Assembly: GCA_020747065.1 (NCBI GenBank) | Contig: JAGMVK010000011.1 | Coordinates: 1,488,001 to 1,552,000 of the forward strand | DNA length: 64,000 bases | Reading direction: 5' to 3' | Origin: Cadophora sp. MPI-SDFR-AT-0126 | Taxonomy: Eukaryota > Ascomycota > Leotiomycetes > Helotiales > Ploettnerulaceae | In this document: positions 51,903 to 63,859 of the stretch, one piece after another | Layout of the letters: every line of letters begins with the position of its first letter | How positions within the stretch are numbered: position 1 is the stretch's first letter | Made by a program: the position numbers and the translations under genes | Notes under the pieces: model-generated | The model's database searches: none | Seen by the model: the letters and a program-made list of their open reading frames with translations, nothing else | Told to the model about the DNA's origin: nothing

Positions 51903-53350
51903 ATGGACTTCAATAGCTCGTCTCCCTTCCCAGAGGGAGTCATATCCTTCCTGGATACAGACCTGTACAAGCTCACGATGCAATGCGCCGTTCTCAGATA
52001 TTTCCCGAAAGTCGAAGTCACGTACGCTTTCAAGAACAGGACTCCAGAAAAGAAGCTATCACGAGAAGCTTTCATCTGGCTGCAGACTCAAATCAACAGT
52101 TTGTTCCCCTCTGCCTGGTCCACTCCGGGACCGGATGACTAACTGCGCAAACAGAGCTCGGAAACATCGCACTGTCAAACGATGAACTGCGCTTTCTCCA
52201 ATCCACGTGCAAGTACCTGAATAAGCCATACCTCGATTTCCTCAAAGACTTCCGACTGAATCCCCGCGAACAAGTCATAGCCTCGTTCACGGCCGATAAC
52301 GACACAGGAAGTGGGAGCGATATTGGAGAATTGGACCTAAAGATCAAGGGACTATGGGTAGACACGATTCTCTACGAGATACCCCTTCTGGCTCTAACCA
52401 GTGAGGCCTACTTCAAGTTCATGGATACAGATTGGACATATGATGGTCAGGAAGATAAGGCTCTAGGCAAGGGGATGCGCCTATTGGAGGCAGGCTGTGT
52501 CGTCTCAGAGTTTGGCACACGACGAAGGAGAGACTACCATACGCAGGCGTTGGTATTCCGTGGTCTTGTCAGGGCAAAGAAGGAGGCTGAGGCTAAGGGC
52601 TTGACTGGTCAAGTCGCTGGAACAAGTAATGTTCATTTGGCTATGAGATTTGGAATACCTCCAGTCGGTACCGTCGCACATGAATGGTTCATGGGAGTTG
52701 CAGCTATCTCCGGAAATTACGAGGCGGCTACCAAGGCTGCACTGAGTTACTGGGTTGGTTGTTTCGGGGAGGGAGTTCTGGGAATTGCTCTTACAGACAC
52801 ATTCGGCACGTCGATCTTCCTAAGAGCCTTCAACGAGCCTATTGGTGAACTGCCAAAGCCAGCGCTACCAGATGCCACAGACGAGTCAGATGCTGCTCCA
52901 CCGAAGGCTTCCACCAAGACTTTTGCAGAGGTGTTCAATGGCGTTCGGCAAGATTCTGGAGACCCAGCCAATTTCGTCAAGGTGATGCGAGAATTCTACG
53001 ACAAGGCTGGCATCACATCGAAGAAGACAATCGTCTTCTCCGATGCCTTGAATATTGATCTGTGCCTTGAATACAAGAAGATCTCAGAAGAAGCTGGATT
53101 CAATTGTTCGTTTGGTGTTGGGACGTTTTTCACGAATGACTTTCTGCATCTCAAGACCGGAAAGAAGTCAACTCCTCTCAATATTGTCATCAAGTTGAGC
53201 TCGGCTGCTGGAAACCAGGCGATCAAGATTAGTGACAATATTGGCAAGAATACTGGTGATCAAGAGACGGTCAATAAGGTGAAGAGGGAGCTTGGATATG
53301 AAGAAAAGGATTGGAAATTGGGCGACGAGGCGCACAGATGGGAGAAATGA
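51903..53350 (+). CDS. NPT1: Nicotinate phosphoribosyltransferase
   Basis: Two exons, 51903-52098 and 52155-53350, giving 463 residues. The enzyme makes nicotinate mononucleotide from nicotinate and PRPP in the NAD salvage (Preiss-Handler) pathway. Motifs: LDTDLYKLTMQCAVL near the N-terminus, EIPLLALTSEAYF, EFGTRRRRDYHTQ, GTSNVHLAMRFGIPPVGTVA, LTDTFGTSIFL, VRQDSGDPANFVK and CSFGVGTFFTND. An Asp/Ala/Pro-rich linker of about 25 residues near 295-320 is a local insertion. It lies 2.5 kb from BNA6, the enzyme that makes the same product by the de novo route. Confidence 0.96.
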
Positions 53351-53692
53351 GGCAGGATATCGGGAATGATGGGTCGCATTTATCGGCGTACTTGGATTTA
53401 GAGAGCCCGCAGCTGTAGCTCGCCGCTACCTTGCTCCGGAGGCATTTCTACAATACCCAAGAGAGTTACTCTTCTTATTCCTAATGTGCTAAATCGAAAT
53501 ATGATATTGACGCGATGTGCAACAAAGTTACTTTGGCAACTTTGGTGGGGGGCTGCGAGGCTGACACGTCTCTATGCAAGGCTGTGAAACTGCTGTCTTG
53601 GCGCGGTCATTTCGTGACCCCTGGATCCAAAGCTTCATGAAAATCATCAACATCAACCAGGACGGCTTTCCCCATTAACCTCTTTAGACGCA
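53351..53692. other. Intergenic spacer between NPT1 and SAM37
   Basis: 342 bases between two rightward genes; no feature beyond flanking UTRs. Confidence 0.5.
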
Positions 53693-55186
53693 ATGCTCGA
53701 ATTACACGTCTGGGGTCCGGCATTTGGCCTACCTTCAATTGACGCCCACTGTCTAGCAGCCATAGCATATTTACAACAAGCAGTTCCACGCGGAAAATGG
53801 CAACTCATAGCGAGCAGTGATCCAAGCCTCAGCCCCTCCAGTATGTGTCCATTGTGCTCATAGATCCTTTCAAACTAATCGTACTTCAGAAAGTCTGCCT
53901 GCGTTACGCAACGGGGATATTTGGATTGGAGGTTTCCGCAATATCTTCCACTATGTCGCGCAATTTTCTGCGGGGGAATGGATACTTGATGCTGGGTTAC
54001 CAGAGCAGGAGAGTGCGGATTGCATTGCGTATGTTTTGCACCACCTCTTGCCTAAACATGTGAATAAGACAGATAGCTAACAACAGCGCAACTCAGATTC
54101 TCCTCATTGGTTGAATCTCACGGCCAACCCCTCCTCGACCTCTCCCTCTACGTCTCCTCCCAAAACTACACCACTACAACCCGTCCCCTCTACAACACCA
54201 TCCAACCCATTCCCCTCCCCTACCTCACACCACCCTCCCTACGCGCCGCCGCCAAAATCCGCACCTCACACCTCGGCCTCTCCTCCCTAGACATCGACAC
54301 CGACGCCCAAGACACCACCGAACCATCTATCATTCCTGCCAGCCTCCGCCGACCCAAAAACACCGTCTCAAGCCTACTCGCCAAATCCCCAGAGACAAGC
54401 GCACAGATCCGTCTCACTGCCCTCGCAACAGATTTCTTCGAACCGTTGCAGCACCTCCGCGGAAAGAAAGCCTTCTTCGTATCAGACACGCAATTCTCGA
54501 GCTTAGACTGTCTGGCCCTGGGATATCTGGCACTGATGCTTGTCCCGGACCTCCCACAACCATGGCTATCCCGTACCATGAAAGAGAAATTCCCGAGTCT
54601 GTGCACCTGGACCGAAGAATTACGGGAGACGGTCTTTGGAAAAGAGAAAGTCACGTTAGAAGACGCGTTTCTCGTTTCGAGTAATGACACGGAATTGGAT
54701 GCGCGGTTGAAGAGATTGAGGGGTCGAAGCCACCTCCCGTGGAAACCACCGTATAATCGGGGCGCTTTGGATGTTGGAGGGGTGTTTCTGTCAAGTCTGG
54801 CGGAATCGATACCGGTTGTTGGGCCGCTGAGTAAGAGTACGAGGATGAAGCCGCATGGGAAGGGGAAGGAGGATGAGGTGCAGGGGACTTCGTCGTGGAG
54901 GTATTTGGGACTGGTGGGGAGTGTGATTACGGGGTTGGGGATGGGTATTGGGTATATGCTGCATCATGGCATTATATCAATTCCGGGGGAAGCGTCCGAG
55001 ATGGAGAGGGAGAGGCAGCGGCCGAGTGATCTGGGACATCTCGGTGAGGCTTTAGGGTTCTATGGTAACCATACGGATGTCATGGCTCAAAGGCAGCGAG
55101 CCATGGAGAGTGAGCCGCATGGAAAACCGGTTGTGGAAGTTGAGGTTGGTAGTGGGATGATTAGGAGTACGGAGACTGTATCATGA
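53693..55186 (+). CDS. SAM37: Metaxin/Sam37, mitochondrial outer-membrane sorting subunit
   Basis: Three exons: 53693-53840, 53890-54028 and 54097-55186, giving 458 residues. The start MLELHVWGPAFGLPSIDAHC is the metaxin/Sam37 N-terminal thioredoxin-like motif, followed by SLPALRNGDIWIGGFRNIFH. The GST-C-like half contains FSSLDCLALGYLALML. A single membrane segment near the end (LVGSVITGLGMGIGYML) anchors it in the outer membrane. Sam37 works with Sam50 and Sam35 to insert beta-barrel proteins. A Pro-rich insertion and a C-terminal hydrophilic tail of about 75 residues are specific to filamentous fungi or to this lineage. Confidence 0.92.
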
Positions 55187-55882
55187 TCGCTATGGAATGA
55201 ATGAAGAAATGAAAGTACGCCTCTCAATTGACGTTTCCATTCCATACACACCTTCCTCGCTCTCTCAATCGCTTCTCCAGCTCTAGCTTCCACACCAAAG
55301 AAGATTCTGTACTGCTGCTATTGTCTCTGGCTGTGCTGCCCAGATATGTGATATAAGATTCGACATTCAAGCCAAGGGGATATAAACGGCGCCTGAGGTT
55401 TAATCGCAGAATTAGCTTGGATGATTGATATATTTGTGTCAGTGAGAATTGCAAAGCCGCGAGAACTAGGTGATCACTGGGAATGTTTCAGTATTCAGAT
55501 CACTCACCGTACTTCAAACATGCGATTGTATTGATACGCATTTATTCGCTTTCAAGTAATAGTCCGTCCCCTCTGTGAAGCTGAGAGGCCTCGCTTACAT
55601 ATGTAGATCAACAAACCTCGCATCAGTTCGGCATTCACTATCGGCACCCCCTCCCCACTTTGTTACGAACGGACACGTACAAAAGCTAGGTGCACACACG
55701 GAAAAAGAAATTCCAGATGCTCTGCCATGTTTGGTTGAAACATATGAAAAAATAGCGTGTTTTTCACAATAACTTGTGAACGGTGCATCTCGAAAGACGT
55801 AGTAGCCACCGTATATAATTCTATGTCTAAACCACTTCCACACCCGGTACTGACGGATCTCCTATCTTATAGAGCAGTATCC
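55187..55882. other. Intergenic stretch, no supported gene
   Basis: 696 bases between SAM37 and the tRNA terminator. No gene seen. Confidence 0.5.
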
Positions 55883-55920
55883 AAAAAAAAAAAAAAAAAA
55901 AAAAAAGCAAGAAAAAAAAA
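55883..55920 (-). terminator. Poly-T RNA polymerase III terminator of the tRNA gene
   Basis: On the minus strand a T9 run (55920-55912) begins about ten bases after the tRNA end, and a T24 run (55906-55883) follows. Four or more Ts are enough to stop polymerase III; this doubled and very long run is unusual. Confidence 0.8.
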
Positions 55921-55929
55921 TTATTTCTA

Positions 55930-56029
55930 TGAACAGAGTGGGACTCGAACCCACGCCACTTTCGTGACCAGGAGATTGTTGCTAAGGGAAACCTTAACCT
56001 GGCGCCATAACCAGCTCGGCCATCTGTCC
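55930..56029 (-). tRNA. tRNA-Leu(AAG) with an 18-nt intron
   Basis: The 100-base gene folds as a type II tRNA. The acceptor stem GGACAGA pairs with TCTGTTC (one G-T pair), with A as discriminator. The D arm is GCC/GGC. The anticodon stem CCAGG/CCTGG is perfect and the loop TTAAGG..T gives anticodon AAG. An 18-nt intron (55991-55974) sits after position 37, the canonical place. A long variable arm (CAC/GTG stem) and T arm GTGGG-TTCGAGT-CCCAC with the B box complete it. A frame shifted by one in the anticodon stem would give TAA as anticodon, but its stem is weaker. Confidence 0.93.
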
Positions 56030-57518
56030 AGTTGATGGAAGAGGAAGATCTCTATCTTGAAATATGAATGTCGTGAAAATTTCGCAAAAATTATTTGTGG
56101 GATTATCTATGGGGCGATATCACGTGGGGAACCACTATGTTTCGGAGATGATTTTGTGGGTTTTGGTAGGTGGGTTCTGCTTTCACGTTTGTATTTCTTA
56201 GTAGAAGGCCGTTGTATCCAATATGCCGGAAGTGAAAAGGTCTTTTCTATTTACTGTTTCGTTGTCAATGTCTCGCGATCAGTGAGCTGATCTCTTCAGT
56301 GCTTGGCGAGCCTCGGTAAGCGCCCAACCAAAAAATGTACAACAATGTAAACACTTTGAGCTTTCAAACGTTCCTGGCAATCCCAGATTCAGACCATCTT
56401 CTCCCTTCTATAAATTCTTACCTTGAATGGAGCGAAACAACACCATGCAGCAGTCCGAAATGGAAGCTTATAACTATAAGTTTAGGTTCATCGGCATGTC
56501 TCGCTTCCCTTCCCAAATCAACCACAATGACGGGGCAAAAACCGTACTCTAGTTTGGAATGATAAGGATGACTTGTATCATAATCCATCCCCACCAGCAT
56601 ATATAACCCTTGTGATATCTATTTGGACTGCGATCGTCGGTATCCAATATCTGCAATCGGATTTTTGCAATTCGCAGTTCCCATATACTTGTATGTGATG
56701 GGCTCCGACGATGTAGCTTGACTTTAATGGGTTTAGTATGAATCTATCTAGCTGCCAGTCATCTTTCTGCTAAGGAGATATCAAATTCCGGAACGCTGGG
56801 AAGGAAATACTTGCGAAATCCTTCAGAGAAATTCTTCGGGGCCGTTTAGTGATAGCGCATGCACTACAGCGTGTATCGGATTTGCGAATGCAGTGGGCAT
56901 TAGAGGCAGCAATACTCGAAATTTGAATCCTAGGGCTTATAATGTGCTGTTGAAATAAGAGCAGGATGGGCTGAGGAGTCATGTCTCGCTTATTTCATTG
57001 TAGAGCACTTGTAACGAAATAAACAAACTATTCCCGTCAATCCTAGGTTGATCTAGCCTAATGGGAAAGAGCGCAAAATAAACAAAAATAGCCAAACGAC
57101 TATATTTGTCACGGGAAGGTACCAGTCGGTATCAGTTAGTTGGAATTAGTCAGCACCACCCTTCTTAGGGCTGGTTACGTAGAATAAATACAACCCAGAC
57201 TTCTCACACTTTTTGAATTGGAACCTTGACAATATTCAGCCAAAGTTGCGCTGCCCCTAGTAGGGATAAGGTGCGTGTGGCCGAGAAGTAGATCTTTTTT
57301 TGCACTTTTCTTCTTTGTTTACACGAGAAATTTAATAATAGTCTAACGGGCTTGGGCTGGATTTCTCTTTTTTTTTTGTGACGTTTCATTTTACTAAGCA
57401 TTTTAGCTTTCCAGAATTGTTATAGTAGAAGTTCTAGTAAGGTGAACTACTATATCTCTATTCCCGATTAGCTCTCGAAATCAGCATCGTCGACCATTTA
57501 TACTCTACATTACAATCT
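56030..57518. other. AT-rich gene-poor tract, first part
   Basis: No supported gene. Frames are short and stop-rich, and composition looks clearly richer in A and T than the genic part. It may be a degenerate repeat altered by C-to-T mutation, but without copies to compare this cannot be shown. Confidence 0.45.
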
Positions 57519-58357
57519 TCACGGTACTAAGGTCTTTTCTACTGTCACCGATAGCCACCGAGTGACTTTCTCCTCGCGCATATATGCCTGAATGTTATAG
57601 ATGGCTTGGTTACGTGCCCTTTGAGAACGAAGAAAGAGATACCAGACCCCCAATACCAAGAAAGTCAATATAACAGTGGCTACGAGCAAAATCTAGGAAT
57701 GACTTGGGATTTAAAGACCGTGCTCTTGGAAATTGAAAAAGCTTACGTTGAGAATAGACTGATCAAAAATCATTAATCCTAACCTCAAGCCGTTTCAAAG
57801 TATGAAGACACTGCAAAATAACGCTTGGGCAGGCTCTTACAGAGATAGAGGTTCTGGTAGAAAGGACATAGTAAGGACTACAAATGTAATCATCGATGAG
57901 GTATCACGGAGCATTTGCTGGGCTACCTTAGCAGTGACATCGGCAATTCTGGTATTTATTCGATTTTCAAACTGCGTCGCAAGATGAAAGAGCTATGGGT
58001 TCGTCACAACAGGGAATCAATGCAAACGAGGTTCTAACTTACAAGATTGATTTGATTTTGGGTTCGATTTCTCTGGATAGTAGCCCAACGCCGATAGCGC
58101 CTCGCTCTTCCCAGCAGAAGCTGGAGCGAGTCATCGACGACTCTGTAGAAGTTTATCCTCCTGCCAGCAGATTCCGGATCTTGAGCCAAGATTTCACTCC
58201 TATCAGCTGGCTCCAAAACGGCTTCATATCTTCTCAGTAGGAATTCGAGGTTCTCTTCAAAGGTATGAAGATTTCTGAGAGAACGCTCGCAATCCTGCAA
58301 GTGTCTATGAAGTCTGCGAAGAGCAGCATTCGGGTCTAACTCGGGAGTCTGAGACAT
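57519..58357 (-). pseudogene. Decayed CorA-like membrane-protein fragment
   Basis: Three blocks on the minus strand. Block 1 (58357-58043, 105 codons from an ATG) has coiled, charged helices, and block 2 (57992-57837) joins it in phase across a 48-nt GT-AG intron. Block 2 carries MLRDTSSMITFVVLTMSFLP, close to the first membrane helix of fungal CorA-like (ZntB/CorA) proteins. It then stops where GTF... would be expected. Block 3 (57692-57519) has a hydrophobic helix (LLVATVILTFLVLGVWYLFL) like the second helix. The GxN motif and the large N-terminal domain are missing. It lies in AT-rich DNA. Family call is tentative; a short functional variant is possible. Confidence 0.4.
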
Positions 58358-60988
58358 CGTGTCACGAAGTTTAAGGTATAAAGAAATTGTTCTCGTAACC
58401 TCTGCCTTAGTGATGATACCGAATGCTAGAGAATCGTTGGAATGAAATCACATTCCAGTTGCCGATGCTTCCAAACCGATTAGAAGAATAGTTCGTAGCG
58501 AATACGAATTTCCTCAATATATAAGGAATAGCTGCTATACTTGTTAAAAAGCTCTTCGTTATGAGTAACTTGTTATTTCTATAGGGATAGGGAAATATTC
58601 CCCTGAAGCAGGCTTCGCTAATCAAGCTACTGTGAAATACTATCCCATCCAGGGAATCAAGCCAGCCAGCGATTCGTAAATAGCTCATTACTATAATCAT
58701 TGTTTCCTATCTGGTCACCCCGTGATAGAACACCCAGTGTTTCTTCAGTATAATTATAACTTAAGAGATTTAATGATACAAGAGAAGCATGAAGCATTCG
58801 TCGTTTTGCATTGGCCGAAATTGTTTGTAACTGAAGACACGGAGGTTTATGCAACTTGTGCAGTTTCACAGTAACGGATAGCTTACTAAGCTTCAACCTT
58901 GCTTTGCCCACATTACTTTCTCCCGGATGGTTGTACAAATTACCTCAATTGCTATCTTTAGTAATTATTACTAAACTAATAGATATCCAAACTTTTTTGC
59001 TATTACAAGCTATATAGCTGGATATGTATTTGCATCTGTGTTGTGCACCCCTCAGCGACTTATTCACATTGAAACTTTGGCAAGTATGTTATTAGGGACA
59101 GACACAAGCGATCCAACTTACATTGAACTGGATAGCCCTCAAGACGCTTCCGCTTCCCAGGATTCGTAAGACTGGTGGTATGCTTCGACTAAATCACGCT
59201 CAAGCGTTAGAAAACTTGTCACAAGGGGCAGAGGCATATGATCTCAGCTCACCGTTATTCGTACAGGTCTGACACTGCTCCATTCCGGGTAACTTGAATT
59301 CGGTACAATGCGGATTTTCGCAGGTGTCTGGTATCCCAGATTATTAGATACCTGCAACTTTCTTGGTTCAGAGGGGTAGTCATTGAGGCTAGAATGCGTA
59401 CGCTTCTTGCAGTAACTCGAGGCCTTGAGCTGCTTTGTACCTCCAGCTGGGGTCCAATACTCACGCAACTGAACGTTGGGGCATGTTGAGTTATGGCCAT
59501 TGGATGCCTGACAACCGTTCTTTGAAGGCATTGAGTGATGCTATAGGCTTGGATAGTTTGATTAAAGAAAGTTTTTTAAGGGCAACCCCTAGTCTGGAAG
59601 TTGATGCTGGTGTGCTGGAATGCCGGAGGTGATGTCCGCTAGATAACTACTGTATGACTTGGGCCTACGTATACAGTCATGTTAAAAGATAATGGGGCTC
59701 GAAGCTCGATTCCCATGCATATATGAATCACACAAACACCACTTAAACTGACATGAGTATACTTGTGGTCATGCTTACAGTGTGCTTCGATACAATTGGG
59801 CCTATAAACAGGGAACGAAGGCGTTGCCCAGTCTCCGTGTGTATACGGTAACACAAACACACCATGCCAAGTGCCATTGTTGTTATGCGCTATGTGTTCT
59901 GAGGTGATTGGCCATCTATTGATTGTCTTTTGGAAATGGAAAACCCAGCAGGCCTAGGCGCCCGTGGCGTTAGGCAATATATTATCAGAGGGCAATCGCG
60001 CGCAGAGAGATCCGCCGCAGCTGCAAGGCCTTGTCATCGTCGATCCTGCGCTCTCATATCGGAATGTACCTATCTGCAGCCATTACCATCATTTCGCTAC
60101 GCACAACGATCGGCCGATCTTAGTATCATCTCTCGAACGTCGGCGATTGAAAGGCTGAGCAGGAAGGAGCGAGGATCGTCGTACGTGAAGAGGGTGGTGC
60201 ATGACTTCGGATACAAGCTCTTTTCATAACTAGTTTAATCACGGGCTTAGGTGACTCTATTACTTTTTCTGTATTCATTCCCCTCTTTACATCCTTTGAA
60301 AGTACTACCTCTTAATAATTCTATTAAAAATAACTTTAATTAACTCAAAGTTTTTAACAAATTAAGATGCTACTTAAACTAACGGGTACCTTATCCCTTC
60401 GTCTGCTAAGACATTTGCCACCGCTAGAAGAATCTAAGCGGGAAGAAGTCATCTTTTAGTAGTCGTGAAGATGTGGTGAAATTGTTAATTGAAGTAGGCG
60501 AAGAAAAAGAAAAGAATCTAAAGAGAACGTAGAGAGATCGGTCCGACTCATTTCCATTTCCATATCGATCTCGATAAGGCATATACGACCTGGAAAAGAG
60601 TCAATGTGTGAGGAGAAGGACGAAACAAAAAAGTCTTTTAAGAAGATGTAGGAGGAAATCAAGGAAAGTAGACGTAAGAATGAGCTGAAGGTAGCCATGG
60701 AGAGCTTTGGTGCCCATAAAGGAGACAAGAATTACCAGGCGAACAACCTCTAGTTTGGCTTGAAGCTACCATTATTGCGCTAGAAAGGACCACCTTTTCA
60801 TTTCAATAAGATTTTGACCATAACTAACTACCTTGCTTACTTCCTGTTCATGTATGTCTATTCAGTGAACTCAGTGTTATTTTTCGTTTCCGTGACCTTA
60901 ACTATGGGGATCCTCTTTATGTGATCACCTCATTGTTGCAACGTCCCAGTCCAAATACACCCGAACCCAACCGATGGCAAAACAGTCC
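58358..60988. other. AT-rich gene-poor tract, second part
   Basis: About 2.6 kb with no intact gene. Near 60430-60750 a plus-strand frame reads as charged, helix-like sequence broken by TAG codons, which suggests a mutated coding remnant of a mobile element. No terminal repeats were found by eye. A minus-strand frame of 95 codons at 59531-59244 has several Cys but no known family. Confidence 0.4.
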
Positions 60989-61854
60989 CTAAAAATCGTA
61001 CTCCCACCCAGCAGCCGGTTTCACCGTTTTCATCCCAGGCGGACCATTATGATATCCCCCCGGAATTTGATAAATACAATCACACAACGTCAAGACAGCC
61101 TCCAGGGCTGCCAATCCATCTGCATGCCTGTTCTCAGCCAAAAGTTTCTGAACAGTATCGAGGAAACTCGGTTTGTCGTCCCAGTAATCTGACCAGCAGT
61201 TTTCTTCTCCGTAAGTCGAATAACAATGGCCCTTCACGACTCGCCTGTTCTTCAAGTCGAGCGTGATGATCACGCGGTTCGGCCAATTAGTGTATCCGCA
61301 AAGTGACACACTCTCCATTCGATCGAACATAGCTCGTGGTGTCTGGGAAATCCATGGGCGGAAGCGACGATATGTATTGTCATCTAGTCGTTCAAACTCA
61401 TTGTGGATGAGCCAAAATTGATTTTGAGCATACCTATAAGTCACAAGCTAAATTATTTCTTGTAATGAGGGGGTTTTTTTCATCTTCTTTTTCCTGGGAG
61501 AAGTCGGAGAAGTAAACCGACTACTTACCATGACGGAAGAGATTCTTGCCGAAACGCATGGCACACACGCGAGATTGGAGGCTGTTTCGGTCGATTTCTT
61601 CTGTCGTCTCGGCGAACTTTGTGCGGTGAATTCTTGTGAATAGTGAATATATCGCGAGGACTGCCTCTCGTATGGCCCCGATCCTCTTGCACTCGACCGA
61701 TCATAAAAGGGCGTTCGACGATGACCACAAAAGAGAAAATGAGAACTCGAATTTCAGAGGAGAGGTCTAGGAGTGGAAATGGTGGGTTCGCGAGGTTTTC
61801 TGGCCTCTTTAAACGTCGCGGGGCTGGTTTGTTTTTGGATTTTCGAGGAGGCAT
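60989..61854 (-). CDS. 2EXR/F-box-like hypothetical protein
   Basis: Two exons, 61854-61529 and 61433-60989, giving 256 residues. A basic N-terminus (MPPRKSKNKPAPRRLKRP) leads to FPLLDLSSEIRVLIFSFVV, the L-x-L-P/S-x-E-I-R pattern of 2EXR/F-box-like proteins common in ascomycetes. The second exon continues YAQNQFWLIHNEFERLDD and ends in GWEYDF. The same frame starts 30 codons earlier at 61944, but the ATG at 61854 fits the usual start better. Function unknown; binding to other proteins is a family guess. Confidence 0.75.
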
Positions 61855-62330
61855 GGCTGATATGCGGGTTGAATGAGCGTGAGGAAGGGCTAGAGAAGGG
61901 CGAGGGGTTAAATAATCTGGGGCGAGAAAATCGTCACATGGCACCGGGTAAATAGATATTCAAGCACAGCTCAACCAATTAGTGTTGGAGTAACACAATG
62001 GCCTGCTTTAGTGAGAATGTCATGAGGAAAGAGAAGGATGGCAATAGTTATCTCTATAGCTTTTCGCGATTCCAGAAATTTCGAAAATGTTGTTTTGAGC
62101 TTGTTATCTAGCTAAGTTGAAGTGCTACTTAACAAGTCTTATTGTTCATGGTCTTGGCGCTACAGACGCGATTGGCGCGTCCCCGCCAATCTCACTACCG
62201 ACAGATTGCGGCTATTCAGATGGACAGATTCCTTGTCCTGAACTCAAACAATCATAGGAGATAAATTGGTCATGATTCTGCGGAAACCTCACACATAGGA
62301 CTCTAGGCATTTGCCTATTACGATACGAAG
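61855..62330. other. Intergenic: divergent promoters
   Basis: 476 bases between the 2EXR-like gene (leftward) and the cyclotransferase gene (rightward). No other feature seen. Confidence 0.5.
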
Positions 62331-63507
62331 ATGGAGTTGCCCCTACTGAGATTGCTGTTCCTTCTCTGTACCTTTCTCGGCGTCACTGCATACACTCCTT
62401 TATCCGATGACACCCTTCGAAATCTCCCAGCGGCAGGCGCAGACTTTGATATAAAGACGGGTTCGATATTGGCGCCGATTCTGGTCCCTCGAGTGCCAGG
62501 AACGCCAGGGTCAACAGCTGTGCAGCAGCATTTCGTGAATTGGTTCAAGACGAATCTACCAAACTGGACTATCGAGTTTCAGAATTCTACTTCGACTACT
62601 CCTGCTACGGGGAACAAGCAAGTTCCATTTACGAATATTGTTATCACGCGCGATCCTCCATGGACGAAAGTTGGGGATGTGGGAAGACTGGCATTGGTTG
62701 CTCATTTTGATTCCAAGTTGTCTCCACCTGGCTTCATTGGCGCAACGGACAGTGCTGCTCCTTGCGCAATGATTATGCATGCTGCGCGTAGTGTTGATGA
62801 GGCGTTGACTCGAAAATGGGATGCTATGAAAGCGGAAGGTTCCAATGGTCTAGAGGAAGAGAAAGGTGTACAGATTCTATTGCTAGATGGGGAGGAAGCC
62901 TTCGTCAGCTGGACGGATTCGGATTCTCTGTATGGAGCTAGGTATGTATAGCATTTGTTGCATACTGGTTGTATGCTAACTTGCAAGATCTTTGGCAGAA
63001 GAATGGGAGGCTACGCCGCACGCTGCGATGTCCACATACCATTCTAGCTTAAGCTCCATCACTCTTTTTCTCCTCCTCGACTTACTAGGAGCTCCAAATC
63101 CGCATGTTCCTTCATATTTCAAAACAACACACTGGGCATATCAAAACCTGGCAAAGATTGAGTCCAGGCTTCGGGGCTTGAATGTCCAGCAATCGGCTGC
63201 AGGGAAACCCTTCCTTCCTGAAACCGAAAAAGGTCCGGACCAATTCAACGCTGCCTGGGGAGTACAAGACGATCACATCCCATTTATGGCTCGCGGTGTT
63301 GAGGTTCTTCATATTATACCCACTCCTTTTCCAGGTGTATGGCACACCATGGCAGATGATGCAGAGCATCTGGATATGCCGACTGTAGAGGACTGGGCAA
63401 GGATGGTTACTGCTTTTGTTGGAGAATGGATGGATTTGGAAGGTCATTTCCCGCCACCGAAAGCGCAGCCTCAAAAGACTAAGGAGAAGAGGAAGACTGA
63501 GCTGTGA
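62331..63507 (+). CDS. Secreted glutaminyl-peptide cyclotransferase-like M28 protein
   Basis: Two exons, 62331-62941 and 62988-63507, giving 376 residues. A signal peptide covers about residues 1-20 (LLRLLFLLCTFLGVTA). The zinc ligands of glutaminyl cyclases appear in order: Asp in FIGATDSAAP (the catalytic D-S pair), Glu in LLDGEEAF and His in FPGVWHTMADD. The block LLLDLLGAPNPHVPSYF and the Asp of VQDDHIPFMARG also fit the family. These enzymes turn N-terminal Gln into pyroglutamate on secreted proteins, so it should act in the secretory pathway or outside the cell. The C-terminal tail is Lys-rich. Single zinc site rather than a two-zinc peptidase site is expected. Confidence 0.92.
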
Positions 63508-63859
63508 GTGGCTGGCAGCAAACGATTTTGGGTCTCCAGCTGATTGTAATTTTAGAGATGGCATATAGAAGAATCGTGCCTTGAATGAATGAACATTTAC
63601 TACTTTTACCGCGTTTCGCCTGCCGAATTATCATTTCATCTATCTGCCGTTTGATGGTATAACACAGAGGAGCTTCTGGTTTGCAGCACTGAGCACGGTG
63701 AGAACGCAGCTCTTTCTCCGCAGATCCTGCAGAGAGACTGCAAAACTTGAATTTTGATTTCTCTGCGATTCGTCATTCCGCCAGTTCTACGGGTCGATAC
63801 GCACTCGTTTGACTCAGGACACAATCAAAGCACTTCTGTGGTGACTGCCTTTGCCACAG
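63508..63859. other. Intergenic stretch after the cyclotransferase-like gene
   Basis: 352 bases with the 3' flank of the preceding gene. No supported feature. Confidence 0.45.

Noticed and set aside
55974..55991. Alternative reading of the tRNA as Leu(TAA)
   Set aside because: It needs an anticodon stem shifted by one base with a G-T pair, whereas Leu(AAG) gives five Watson-Crick pairs and the intron at the canonical place.
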